From Lineus longissimus (Eukaryota; Nemertea; Pilidiophora; Heteronemertea; Lineidae): 64,000 bases of DNA. Below, in pieces: positions 54,617 through 64,000 of this stretch. The DNA lies in assembly GCF_910592395.1 (NCBI RefSeq), contig NC_088317.1:10294001-10358000 (forward strand), written 5' to 3'. Position numbers and translations under genes: made by a program. How positions within the stretch are numbered: the stretch's first letter is position 1; the number at the start of each line of letters is the position of its first letter. Below the pieces are notes generated by a model that saw only the letters and a program-made list of their open reading frames with translations, did not search any database and was not told where the DNA came from.

Positions 54617-55690
54617 GAAACAAAAGGACGTTCAAACTTTAACATAACATAGACTGGCTGAATGACCTTTATTGAAAATACTAGCATATACCCATGGAGC
54701 GGGCAAAGTTGAAATGTAATATACATTAGTTAAATGGGCACGATGATTGAACTACATTAAATTTCTAACGTTACTGAAGTTTTATTAAAGGTTAAACACG
54801 CAATGAACTGCATTTAGGGACTTATTGCTGCTATCTACATGCAACCCCCAATAGATTGATTGGAGTACGCTATTTTACACAATGCATTAAGACCAGTGAC
54901 AGCAGGTCCTGTTCCAAATAAGGCCCTCACATATTAGGCATATCACCTACCCACTCCCGTACCCAATGCCACTGTCGGACCAAACCCAGGTGCATGGAGA
55001 GATGCAGAACGCAATTCGAACTGACAACATCAGTCAGTAAAGAATAAATCAAAGAGCAAGCGCTGGCCACTGTACATATTTTGTCCATCCTGGCATAACT
55101 GTTTACCCTGACTGCATGTTCCGGTAGGCCACTCTGCAGAATTTGCCTTATCACTTAGGTCAGTGTTTCTCGAATAGAACTAAAATAGAATAGGCTAATC
55201 ATTAATCTCCCTGCTAATACCCTGCACCATGGACCAGGTTGTGTAGCACTACATACGTGCTGGAAGCTAATACTGATGTGGCAGGGAGAATATGCATGAA
55301 GTTTGTGTATGCTTTTGAGAATGAGCGGAGCTCTCCAGTCGACGTGCTCTCTGAAAAGTTGTTATTTATTCTAAAACCACGAAGATATTCGACGTATGAC
55401 ACCCTCAGTGACACTCTTACGTATGATCCAGACCTACGAAGCCAAAGGTTGCAAGAATTCGACGCATTTCCAAGGCACAATTTTGAAACAAAAATAACCT
55501 CCTAAATAGCGGCCACAACGCGCATTATAGTATAGATGACTAGAAAATATAAGTATGTACATACATGTACACGTATTTACAGAATATGTACACGTAAGCA
55601 GCAAAAACAGAGCTGAGTAATACATGTATATCACAAACAATCAAGTCAGGTTGGGTTGCATTACAGTGATCGCGGAACCGGTAGCCATCA
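54617..55690. other. Spacer between the two Harbinger genes, no recognised coding
   Basis: Short frames on both strands (for example plus 55239-55505) show no recognisable motif. Confidence 0.4.
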
Positions 55691-57350
55691 CTAAGTGTAA
55701 CACAAGAGTTCTCCAAAATATGTGTTAGCAACATAGTCTCTTACATGGCCACCATCTTCTTCTCCATTATAGATAAATCTCAGCAACCGTTCTGGGACAT
55801 CTGGTCCTTCTGGAAGGGCTTCCTTGAGAAGATGTGCAATGTTGTGTAGCACCGCACATGCACAAATGATGTTACACACTCTGGCTGGACTCATACGAAT
55901 TTCCTGGTGCAGGACACCAAATCTTCTGTTCAAAATACCAAAGCATCTCTCAATAGTTGCTCTTGTCTTCTTTTGAACCCGATTGTAGTGCGATTGTGCA
56001 TTGGTCATCAGCCTCAAGTAAGGGGTAAGAAGAAATGGCCTGGAGTAAGAAAAAACAACAACTAAGTATAGGAATATGTCATACATTAAAAACCATAAAA
56101 CCATGAAAAACAGGACAGTCTCTTCTTATGGGGAGTGAGTCATCTTTAAAAAGAACAAGCTTTTTTATACCCTTATCAAATTATGAAGTCTTAGTTTTTA
56201 TTCAAAATATTACCTGCATGGATAACCACTATCTCCAAGAATATATCCTCTTCAATGCCATGGTTTCCCTCTGAAAGGTATTGGCCAATCAAACTTTCTT
56301 TAAATATGTGGCTGTTATGGGTCGCCCCAGGCCATTTGGCAACGACATTCAAAAGTCTACCTGAAATGGGCAATATTGTGGGAATATTATCCAATATTAT
56401 AATAGGTATAATTCTTCAAAGATGATGATGATTCCAAATTTTCCACTATCATATTATTATTAGGTCACAGATAGTATCTGAAATTGACCCAGAACAAAGT
56501 CAGATTGATAGAACTCACTTTAAGCAGAATTAAGTGATTAATTCAACAATTGCACCCCATATCCAAGATAAACATGCACTAGCTGACCCCATCATGGCAT
56601 TTCAAAAATGGAAGTTGATTTTTTCTGTATACTTTTTGACTGTTTTTACAATAGCAGACCTCTGATGTGGACACACTTTGTAGGTATTGAGAAGAACATA
56701 GTGGAAGCATTGTAAAGGTTATTTCACTTACATGTGTCATCGCAGATAGCCTGAACATTTATGCTGTGATAGTGGGCCCTGTTGACAAATGCTGCTTCGT
56801 AGCTAGCCCTTTCAGCCTGATTGACTTCTTGGAGTTGGACATGCCAGTGTGCAGGTGTGCTGGGGGCCTGTATCTGAATGTGTGTGCAGTCAACACAGCC
56901 ACAAAAGTTTGGGAAGCCTCCCATATCATAGAACCCATGCTTGATTTCCTCTCTTCTTGTAGAACTTCTCCGCCACACAACAAACTCGTTTAACTTGATT
57001 GCTTAAGATTGGGACACATTTGCAATGACTCTTAAGGTAGTACCAATGTTTATTCCAAAGTTGTCACCGATGGTAATGAGTTTATCCCCTGTGGCATAAA
57101 ATTTCAGAGCTATCAATACTTGAGTAATTGTACTGAGACTCTGAGTTCTTTCTGTGGGCTGGCTCAGTTCATTGTCCAAGAGGTTACAGATCCACTCAAT
57201 ACCCTCTCCCCCAAAGCGAAAACGTTTCCTTATTGCCTCGTCTCCTTCGAAATCAGTTAGTGGGCAAATTTTTCTACGAAATGTCCTTTTTTGACAGTGA
57301 AGTTGAAAATTATGTAGTAATTGATCATGTAAAAGTATCCTGGCGGCCAT
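55691..57350 (-). pseudogene. Harbinger (HARBI1-like) DDE transposase, three exons, lightly damaged
   Basis: Exon 1 is 57350-56732 (start MAARILLHDQLL; FRFGGEGIEWICNLL; VLIALKFYATG; GCVDCTHIQIQAP with the first Asp). Exon 2 is 56360-56214 (NVVAKWPGATHNSHIF; GDSGYPC with the second Asp). Exon 3 is 56039-55691 (LLTPYLR; KKTRATIERCFGILNRRFG with the Glu; VLHNIAHLL). Splice sites are GT-AG (donors GTAAGT, GTAATA) and exon phases agree. Lesions: an in-frame TAA at 57003-57005 and a one-base shift near 56245, just before the GDSGYPC motif. All three catalytic acids survive. The partner Myb-like gene lies divergently at 45-54 kb. Confidence 0.9.
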
Positions 57351-57544
57351 TTTTTGCAGGTAACATGTACCTGACGCAGCCCCCTGACAATGTTATTTGT
57401 AACGGCATGGTAACATGAAGATAACATGATGTTAGGATCGAAATGCTTTCTAGCAACAGATTTAACGAGTCGTTTTGGGTAACATAGACTTAACGACATG
57501 TCAACATACCGTTAGGGCCTAACATGCTTTCTAACAACCGGGCC

Positions 57545-59952
57545 CTGGCCATTGTATCATGGAACTGGTCAGCTTGTGTCTCGTCAACATCACTCTGCAG
57601 GGAAGACAGGACTTCATCCGTTTCATCTAGGGGTCGGCCAAAGCAGTCCTAAACAGATTGCAGGACAGATGTTGGATTTTCCGACAATTGTCTCACCCTC
57701 TCAACACAGGTCTTGAGTATAGGAACAGCTTCCAAGTTTGACATCCTTATCTGAGTACAAAACCACCATCCATGGTCCTGTGAGAAACTTTCCTACCAGA
57801 CCCAGAGCTTTCAGCTGCATTTGGACACATGGTGATTTCAGGTCCTTCAACAAGGCAGTCCTAAACCCAGTCTGGCAGTTGCACCCATTCTGAAGATATT
57901 GCTGTAGTTTGTTGAGAAGAAAATAAAACGTTCAGGCAAGATGAAACATCACGTGCATCCTGTTCCCAACGTATCTGATTACCATGCTTGACTTTATCTT
58001 TTCTGTCTTCATGAAGTGCTTGAAGCCCTTTGGGTTTTCTGTCTTCATGCAGTGCTTGAAGCCCTTTGGGTCACCAGTGCCATTTTTATACCTCATTTTG
58101 GACAGTCTGTATATGACGTTTACCGTAGCAGAATCTCGACAAAGAACTGTTCCGTGGAACTGTTCCGTCAGAATCCTTGTCCAGGGACTTCTGGGTCTTT
58201 CTTGCCTCTGATGCAAGTCCATCAAGTGGATGGACATAGCATTTTAATTCAAGCAATTCAATGTTTAGATCTTCCTCAAGTTGAACTCGAACACAGTGGT
58301 TGACACTAACACGATCACTGAGAGTACTCTTAAGTTTCTGAGCAATTGTCTGGTGGAACGGTATTTCATCCATTTGCCTAAATTCAGCATAGGAATGTGC
58401 AATGTCTTGAAGGGCTTGACAGATATGTTGGGCATAATCAGATGTGGTACCCCAAGCAAGGATTTCAATTTGCAGCACCAAACTTCTAGGAGGGCCTCCA
58501 TCAACCCCAGAACAATTGATATGAATTTCATTCACATGCTCTGCATCAAGTTATGTAGCATCCCATGCAATATTCAAAATCTGTTCCTATTGAAGCGTTT
58601 CTGCCACCTGAATGTCAGCTAGAATTCCTAACTCATATGCACATTGGCTGACAGTGGTTGGGTCAGCAGCAGAATCGATTTTCTTCCCTGTCATTTCTTC
58701 AACTATGTCCTGAATAAGATGGCCTGTTGCCTCCACGGGCACCTGATTTAAAAGACAATTATATACACATTTGCGATAGTTTGAATTGAATGTCTTTTTA
58801 TCTTTTTTTGAAGATATCACACCCTCATCACTACTAGGTTCCTCCTGTAATTGCACATGCAAGTCATCTTTCTCGGCTTCAAGTTTACTGATAGCTTTTC
58901 GATGTTGGTGAAGGGAACAGTTCCTGGTTTCAGTTTTTTCTTCTTTTTGGTACAGTTGTACATCTTCAGCCTGGAGTGAGTTTGTCTCAGACGTGCCAGC
59001 TCAGCTTTCGTCGCAGCTAGTTCTTTGGCATGGTCAGTTCCTGCTAGCTTAGCTTTCAAATCTTGAATTTCCTTGTTGTTAGCTTTTAGCTGATCTGTTT
59101 TACGTTTAATGGCTTGATTGACTACACGTTTTGGGGGCTTTAACTTCTTATTAAGCTCACCTATCTTTAACTTGTACTTTTTGCGCAACTAAGGAATGCC
59201 TGCAGAAACATTTACCAGCCTGTCACGAAAGTGAGCTTTCTCAGGGGTAAATTTCTTCGAAGAAAAACGTGTTCTTAATCCAGATGATGATGAAATTGGC
59301 TGTGGTGAAGCATCAGAGGCAGTCGGAGTACACGTATTGGCACGGCGCATGGAAACAGGAGTTCCTTCAGCAGTAACTCCTGTTGCTGTGCAGTTGGCAT
59401 CACATTCATATACAGAAATATATAACTCTGAGGCTGATCCCTCTTGTAGGGACACGTTCACTTCAGCTTCTGCTGTAGAAGGGATAGGCTGTGGCTGTTG
59501 TATGGCTTCAGGAAGAGTGAGAGAAGAATTTCCCTCACCTGCATCGGCTGAGTCAGTTTCATCATGCTCGAGGACCAGTTCAGTTACTAATTCGGCTTCT
59601 GCTCCTGGTGTGAGGCACCCGTGTTGAAAGTCTCATTGCAGATGGAAGTAAATGATTCTAATTCCTTGGGATTACTGAGCTTTTTAAACTTAAGTAATGT
59701 TCTTGCAACCACAGTTTTAATCCTACTATCAAAAATAGCTGGAAAAACCACAGTTGGATAATGAGACTGCAATGTCCTCTTAGTCTGGGTGCGGCTACTT
59801 TCGGAGGACACATACATGTGGAGGATGTGTCCATTCTTCAGTGATGATGGGTTTGCTGGTAGAACCAAGTAGTGGCCATCGAGATGACTTTTGGCAAGGC
59901 TTGGCTTAGTACCTGGATCAGATTCAGTCTTTCGTCTCTTCTTAGGAGGCAT
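57545..59952 (-). pseudogene. N-terminal and middle part of an uncharacterised coiled-coil protein gene
   Basis: Likely start MPPKKRRKTESDPG (59952), a nuclear-signal-like N-terminus. Then come a Ser/Thr-rich linker, a coiled-coil (KKYKLKIGELNKKLK to ELARLRQTHSRLKM), a helical region (VYNCLLNQVPVEATGHLIQD) and a conserved-looking core: AYELGILADIQV, HVNEIHINC, LAWGTTSDYAQHICQALQDI, TLSDRVSVNHCVRVQLEEDL and LELKCYVHPLDGLASEAR. I know similar text from unnamed coral and mollusc proteins; no function is established. Lesions: TAG at 59189-59191, and frame changes near 59625, 58900, 58560 and 58110. The remaining C-terminal part appears to be at 44564-45148, beyond the Harbinger insertion. Confidence 0.65.
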
Positions 59953-59970
59953 CTGAAAAAAAGAATACAT

Positions 59971-61530
59971 GATCTGTGTATTCCTCGAAGAAGTTTTGAT
60001 AAATTAAAAATAGGCTTATCAATGAATAAATGATATTGACCAGCTTAGTTACGGAACTTACCTTTTGAATTCCCAAAATTCAAGCTGTATTTCTCCAACT
60101 ATGGCATTATCTGCATGTCTACATCTCATTGGCACTCGACCTGAAATTGAAAATGTCAAATGTCTTAGCCAAATAACACAGAAACATGTTGATATATGAT
60201 TAATTTCCATTCAACAACAGAAGCACATGGTCATTTGTTTACAAACACAGGCGCATTGTCCAATCAGACAACGCGATTCTGGTCACGTGACCTAAATTGA
60301 CATTTCGCTTCAGAAATCTAGAAATACCACCCGATAAATATCAATCAACATCGAGGACGCCAAACGTTGATCTACATACATAATGCCACAAATAGTATCT
60401 AGAGGTCTATTTAAGTGATTTATGCCTTGATTTTCGCACAGCAGTGTTTAGTAAGTAGGTAATTTTAGCAAAATAAAAGGCCAACATTCTCAGAATTCTG
60501 TGAAATGATGGCCGCCATGATGGATATCTCAAAACTCTGGTATGTACGTCGGTCAGTTCAGGGCTTAAAAACAAACATTACTTTGCATAGGATGTCATGA
60601 AACTTCATCAGGTACAAGATTAAGATATATTCTATCATCCTACCTACCTACCTGTCAATAAGAAGTCAAGACTCGGTTGCTGTTTGTGAAGGGGTCAAAC
60701 ACGGACCAAAATTGAAACAGTGCTTAGAAACATCGTAGGCAAAAAATTCGAGGACGAGGTTGAAGCTGGGGAATTCCCCAACATCATACCTTAGAAAACT
60801 CTAAAAATAGCACCTCCGCACCAATGAAACGCCTACATTTTTTGAAGCGCGCCATAGGGCAGTCCCGATCCTCGTGCACAGGTTAGATGGGAGAAAATGG
60901 CCGCCGCTGAAAGTGGGGATTACCAAGTGCCTACCTTAGTACTTCTGGTTTCCAAAAATGTATACTTTATTGGGTCTATCTTGAATGGAAACTTCTCAAA
61001 ACTTCTTATTTTTTGGACCGTACTTCAATTATCCACGAGCTAAATTGGCCTGCCTGGATAGGGGGTTTAGAAAATTAATAGGCTTGCCAGGATATAAGTT
61101 AAGACGAAAAACACTAAAATTCCTCAGTCCAGAATTTCCTAAAAAATGTCTAAATCAATCATCAAAACCAGTTTCTTCACCAAAAATGTTAATCTCAAAA
61201 TCCGACACATCCAAATCTCAAATATTCTGGACTTTTCCAAGTCCGAAGTGAGTTAAATCTTGAAAAACGAAAACCACGAAAACACACCTAAGTCAGATAT
61301 TTCAGCAAAAATCCTATTCCTATCACACCTCCAACCTGGCAGAACATCCCACAGGCCACACACTTTCCAAGCGTCTCTCTCTATATTCTGAAACCATCCT
61401 CTCTACACATAATGCATTTCCCAGTACAAAAATTCATTAACGAGAATTTCTGTTCGCAACTCCCAGAACAATCCCACAGTGAATGGCTGCTATCAACTAT
61501 AAAACACTAATGATTCACCATATCCGCTGT
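59971..61530. other. No recognisable gene
   Basis: Short frames only, on both strands. No tandem or inverted repeats noticed. Confidence 0.4.
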
Positions 61531-61640
61531 GTAAGTATTAGCTCAGTCAGTTCAGCATCAGGTTTGAAGATACTAGATATCTACCGGAAGAGTTGGTTCA
61601 AATCTCGACAAGGTCGTGAAAAAATATTTATCATGCCAGG
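61531..61640 (+). repeat. tRNA-like SINE relic
   Basis: A-box-like TAGCTCAGTCAG (61539-61550) and B-box-like GGTTCAAATC (61595-61604) are spaced as in a tRNA promoter. Acceptor and anticodon stems do not pair, so a functional tRNA is unlikely; an old tRNA-derived SINE head is the better reading. Confidence 0.5.
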
Positions 61641-61770
61641 ATAACATTTTATATGATCATTACAAATAATTGTAAGGTTAGTGTAATAGTACTTACGGGT
61701 TTATTTTGACCAGATAGATGTGCAAGCCTTTTTAAATATTTTAATGTTCTGTTTTATTGATAGAGTCAGA

Positions 61771-62143
61771 TCATAGTCTGTTCAGAACACTCATTCCATT
61801 ACTGGAAATTGAGTTGTTTTGAGGTGACTTTTGTTGGAGATGGATCAACGTTGAGTTCTCCGTTAAATTTTCCATTGGACTTTCCATTGTTGGTAGCGAA
61901 GTATACGGGGTAGCCAGATTCTCCACGAGTAGTTTCCTTTTTAATTGGAACAAACCTTTGTCTGCATAAAAAAATTGCAGCAATAAATGTCGCTGGGATC
62001 GCCAATGCAAGATAATTAATTTTACTACCAGACTCAGACGCTGATTGAGGCTGTTCAGATGTTTCTGGCTCTGCTAGATTGGTCCCAGCTAGCTGGGTTA
62101 CATTTTGAGGTATTTGTGGAGATGGTGGTAATTCTTTGATCAT
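61771..62143 (-). CDS. Possible C-terminal exon of a single-pass membrane protein
   Basis: A 114-residue frame: a Pro/Glu/Ser-rich N-terminal part, a hydrophobic segment YLALAIPATFIAAIFLC (one membrane span), a basic stop-transfer stretch (RQRF, IKKE) and a polar tail rich in Asn and Gly ending at a stop. A further minus-strand frame just upstream (62273-62055) carries Cys residues and an NAT glycosylation-like site. It is offset, possibly by an A7-run frameshift near 62175 or an intron. No known family recognised. Confidence 0.3.
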
Positions 62144-62273
62144 TTTTTCCGTTAATATGATCCATCTTTGGTTTTTTTAATTCATTGGAGTGATACCAAA
62201 GGGTAGCATTACACATATTACTAGTGCAATCATATATACTAAATAATTCAGCAGATTCATGAGTCATGGGCAT

Positions 62274-64000
62274 ACTATAATTGGGGTATTGGTAATCATG
62301 GATGTTGCATCAGCTACAGCATTCCAACTCTTGTTGACAGGAGTTCACAGACCTGTTGATAGAACAGTGCACTGGGATATTCCTGCCAACAAGCTGATGG
62401 GAATCCGGTTATCGATATCCACCTGCTGCTGTTACATAACCTTGGGATGGGGGAAATATTTATCTGATTTCATGATTTAGAATATGTAGTTTATATATGA
62501 TTTACGACATCATGTATGGCTTTGGTGCAGGCTCGACTCAGGGAACCTTAGGCTGGGCCCAATTTCTGTATATATATCAGTGAGTTTTCACTGCAAATCA
62601 GTCAGTTCTGGCTCACTCAAGGTTGCCTAGCCTATCCACGACTTCGGTTCTGTTTAGTGCCGACTGCCTGAGTCAGAACCCTCACCAAGGTCTGAAGTGC
62701 TGCCATTCTGCCTTCTGAATAAACGTTGCACCAGAAAGAAGTCTTCCGAGCTAGTCAATGAGAAAGATGTCAACTCAGCCCCGCAGTCGCGTATTAGGAG
62801 CGTCTACCCAAATCTTGCGACCAAGCTATCTGCTCAGGTGATCTCTGCTTTTTAGGGAGTTGGCGTTCATTCGACTCAGATGCCATTAAATCTTTATCTT
62901 GGGGGGTTGTCTCCTGCGTGTTGTCCGCCCCACTCTGCGTTTATTTCCTGTAAATTTAATGGTTGATTATCTGTGGGAATTAACATTCTGCTACAGTTGC
63001 TGAGAGTAAGTTAACCTGTTGTAGCCATTGCCATCAGTCCACCCATTTTTAAACTAAGATCTCAGTCCACCACCTCAACTCATTCATCACGATGTAATCG
63101 TTCCTAAAGTCCTCGATTAACTCTGTCACAATTCGGTAAAAGCCAACCCGCTAAAGACGAAGAAGCCTTGATGACCATTTTGCTAAAGGTGTTATTAACT
63201 CTGGAGGCTAAAGTGCTCTGGTAGATCCTGTGAGAATTTAAGATGTCTTTTTCTGACATTTAGTCAAGGTTGTTAAAAGTGAATTGCTTCCTAGTGAATT
63301 CTTTTGCCAGTGGCAGCTCAAACCTCAAGATCTTCCTTTGCGTTTGTACCCTGTTCGGTCAAGACTTGACAAGGAGCGACTGGGTTTTGACCAGTTGTCA
63401 GTAGCCTAGACTGTTTTAGTTGATTTTTAGTCAACTTAAGTTGATTTTTAGTCTGTCTGCTAGTCTGACTGCTAGTCAGTATTGTGGACACTATGACGTC
63501 TATCAAATCTTCACTGGACTTTCCACTGGACTCTCTGCCCATTTAACTAAAATTCTCTGGGAAATTCTAAGCGTAACATCAATTTTGATGGCCTATTTCT
63601 TCTAAAGAGATCTAAAATTTCATCCCTTTCATTTTTGGGAATTATGTCATTTTCATATAATGCCACTTTCATTGACTCTTCATCTTTGTTAAAAAAAAGT
63701 ACTTACACATGTTTTACTTCACCTAATGCAACGCACCTAATGCACGCTCCGAAAGTTTCACTGCGCCTAATACAATGTAATTAGTGCACACTTCGTGCTT
63801 TACCTAATGCATGATGCTCACGATTTGAGAATTTTGACCATTTAACTGCGCATCTGAAACAATAAAGATATGCATTTTGTACATGCCTTTTGTCCCATCT
63901 TTTGTGATAGCCAACTAAATTCCATCTTTTATGTTTTGCAATGCTCTTCCAATGCCATGCAGATTATTATCTTCCATGGTTCTCAAGTCAATCCACAACC
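62274..64000. other. No recognisable gene
   Basis: Short frames only. Around 63721-63815 the word CACCTAATGCA/CCTAATACA recurs four times with irregular spacing. A 'gactgctagtc' cluster lies at 63450-63475. A polyadenylation-like AATAAA occurs at 62718. Confidence 0.4.

Larger units (their letters stand above)
45149..57531. mobile_element. Harbinger transposon carrying a nested DIRS element
   Basis: Contains the two genes expected of an animal Harbinger: a Myb/SANT-like gene on plus (45227-53888) and a HARBI1-like DDE nuclease on minus (55691-57350). TAA occurs at both proposed borders (45146-45148 and 57532-57534), which suits the 3-bp TAA/TTA target of Harbinger. The inverted ends are weak: CACATGTTATC on the left and GCATGTTAGG on the right, plus a longer internal similarity (left 'ctaacacatgttatcttctgtt', right inverse 'ctaacatcatgttatcttcatg'). 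About 6.8 kb of its 12.4 kb is the nested DIRS, so the original element was near 5.6 kb. Borders are inference. Confidence 0.6.

Noticed and set aside
60985-61251. Plus-strand 88-codon frame as a gene
   Set aside because: Low-complexity Lys/Ser/Pro composition, no motif, and no splice or regulatory context.
61531-61640. Functional tRNA gene
   Set aside because: A and B boxes are present but acceptor and anticodon stems do not pair; a SINE relic fits better.

Overview
This is metazoan nuclear DNA. The evidence is a partial spliced host gene (Mediator subunit 4, MED4), GT-AG introns of roughly 100 to 1200 bp, and a dense, nested mix of animal transposable elements. The repeat landscape (hairpin-ended non-autonomous Helentron/HINE-like elements with GTC or ATCC microsatellites, DIRS, Harbinger, piggyBac, Tc1, an RNase H-bearing LINE, and an N-RAG-type transposon) suggests a marine invertebrate such as a lophotrochozoan, lancelet or echinoderm. 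I cannot name the species.

Layout. 1-1.9 kb: decayed minus-strand gene of an uncharacterised family. 2.6-3.4 kb: truncated HINE-like repeat. 5.4-11.4 kb: LINE with endonuclease, RT and RNase H, split by a minus-strand L2/CR1-like LINE. 11.6-13.35 kb: HINE-like element. 13.74-19.71 kb: an almost complete transposon whose nine-exon minus-strand gene encodes a protein with a RAG1-like N-terminal zinc/RING region, like the N-RAG-TP element known from Aplysia. 19.85-20.5 kb: two tandem arrays. 21.1-21.8 kb: ORF resembling RPA (OB fold plus zinc ribbon). 22.45-24.03 kb: Tc1 copy with 29-bp inverted ends. 25.3-33.2 kb: HINE-like elements. 33.4-35.7 kb: IS630/Tc1-type element with 28-bp inverted ends and a lost catalytic Glu. 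36.4-37.85 kb: two MED4 exons, with a piggyBac-type MITE in the intron and a partial exon duplication. 38.5-39.2 kb: deleted piggyBac. 39.2-43.4 kb: more HINE-like repeats. 44.6-59.97 kb: an uncharacterised minus-strand gene apparently split by a Harbinger transposon (Myb-like gene on plus, HARBI1-like nuclease on minus). The Harbinger element is itself interrupted in an intron by a 6.8-kb DIRS retrotransposon, whose RNase H is broken by a 765-bp element with TTAA target duplication. 60-64 kb: mostly unrecognised, with a tRNA-like SINE relic.

Main points of interest. (1) The N-RAG-type transposon keeps phase-consistent exons and recognisable terminal repeats, with one in-frame stop. (2) The HINE-like families have 5' and 3' subterminal repeats that differ between families but stay complementary within a family. 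(3) Their internal ~300-bp units repeat two strong motif matches: AGGTCA-CAG-AGGTCA (nuclear-receptor DR3) and CCACCAGGGGGC (CTCF core). (4) The DIRS element retains the full circular-junction architecture and changes reading frame at two 12-C runs.
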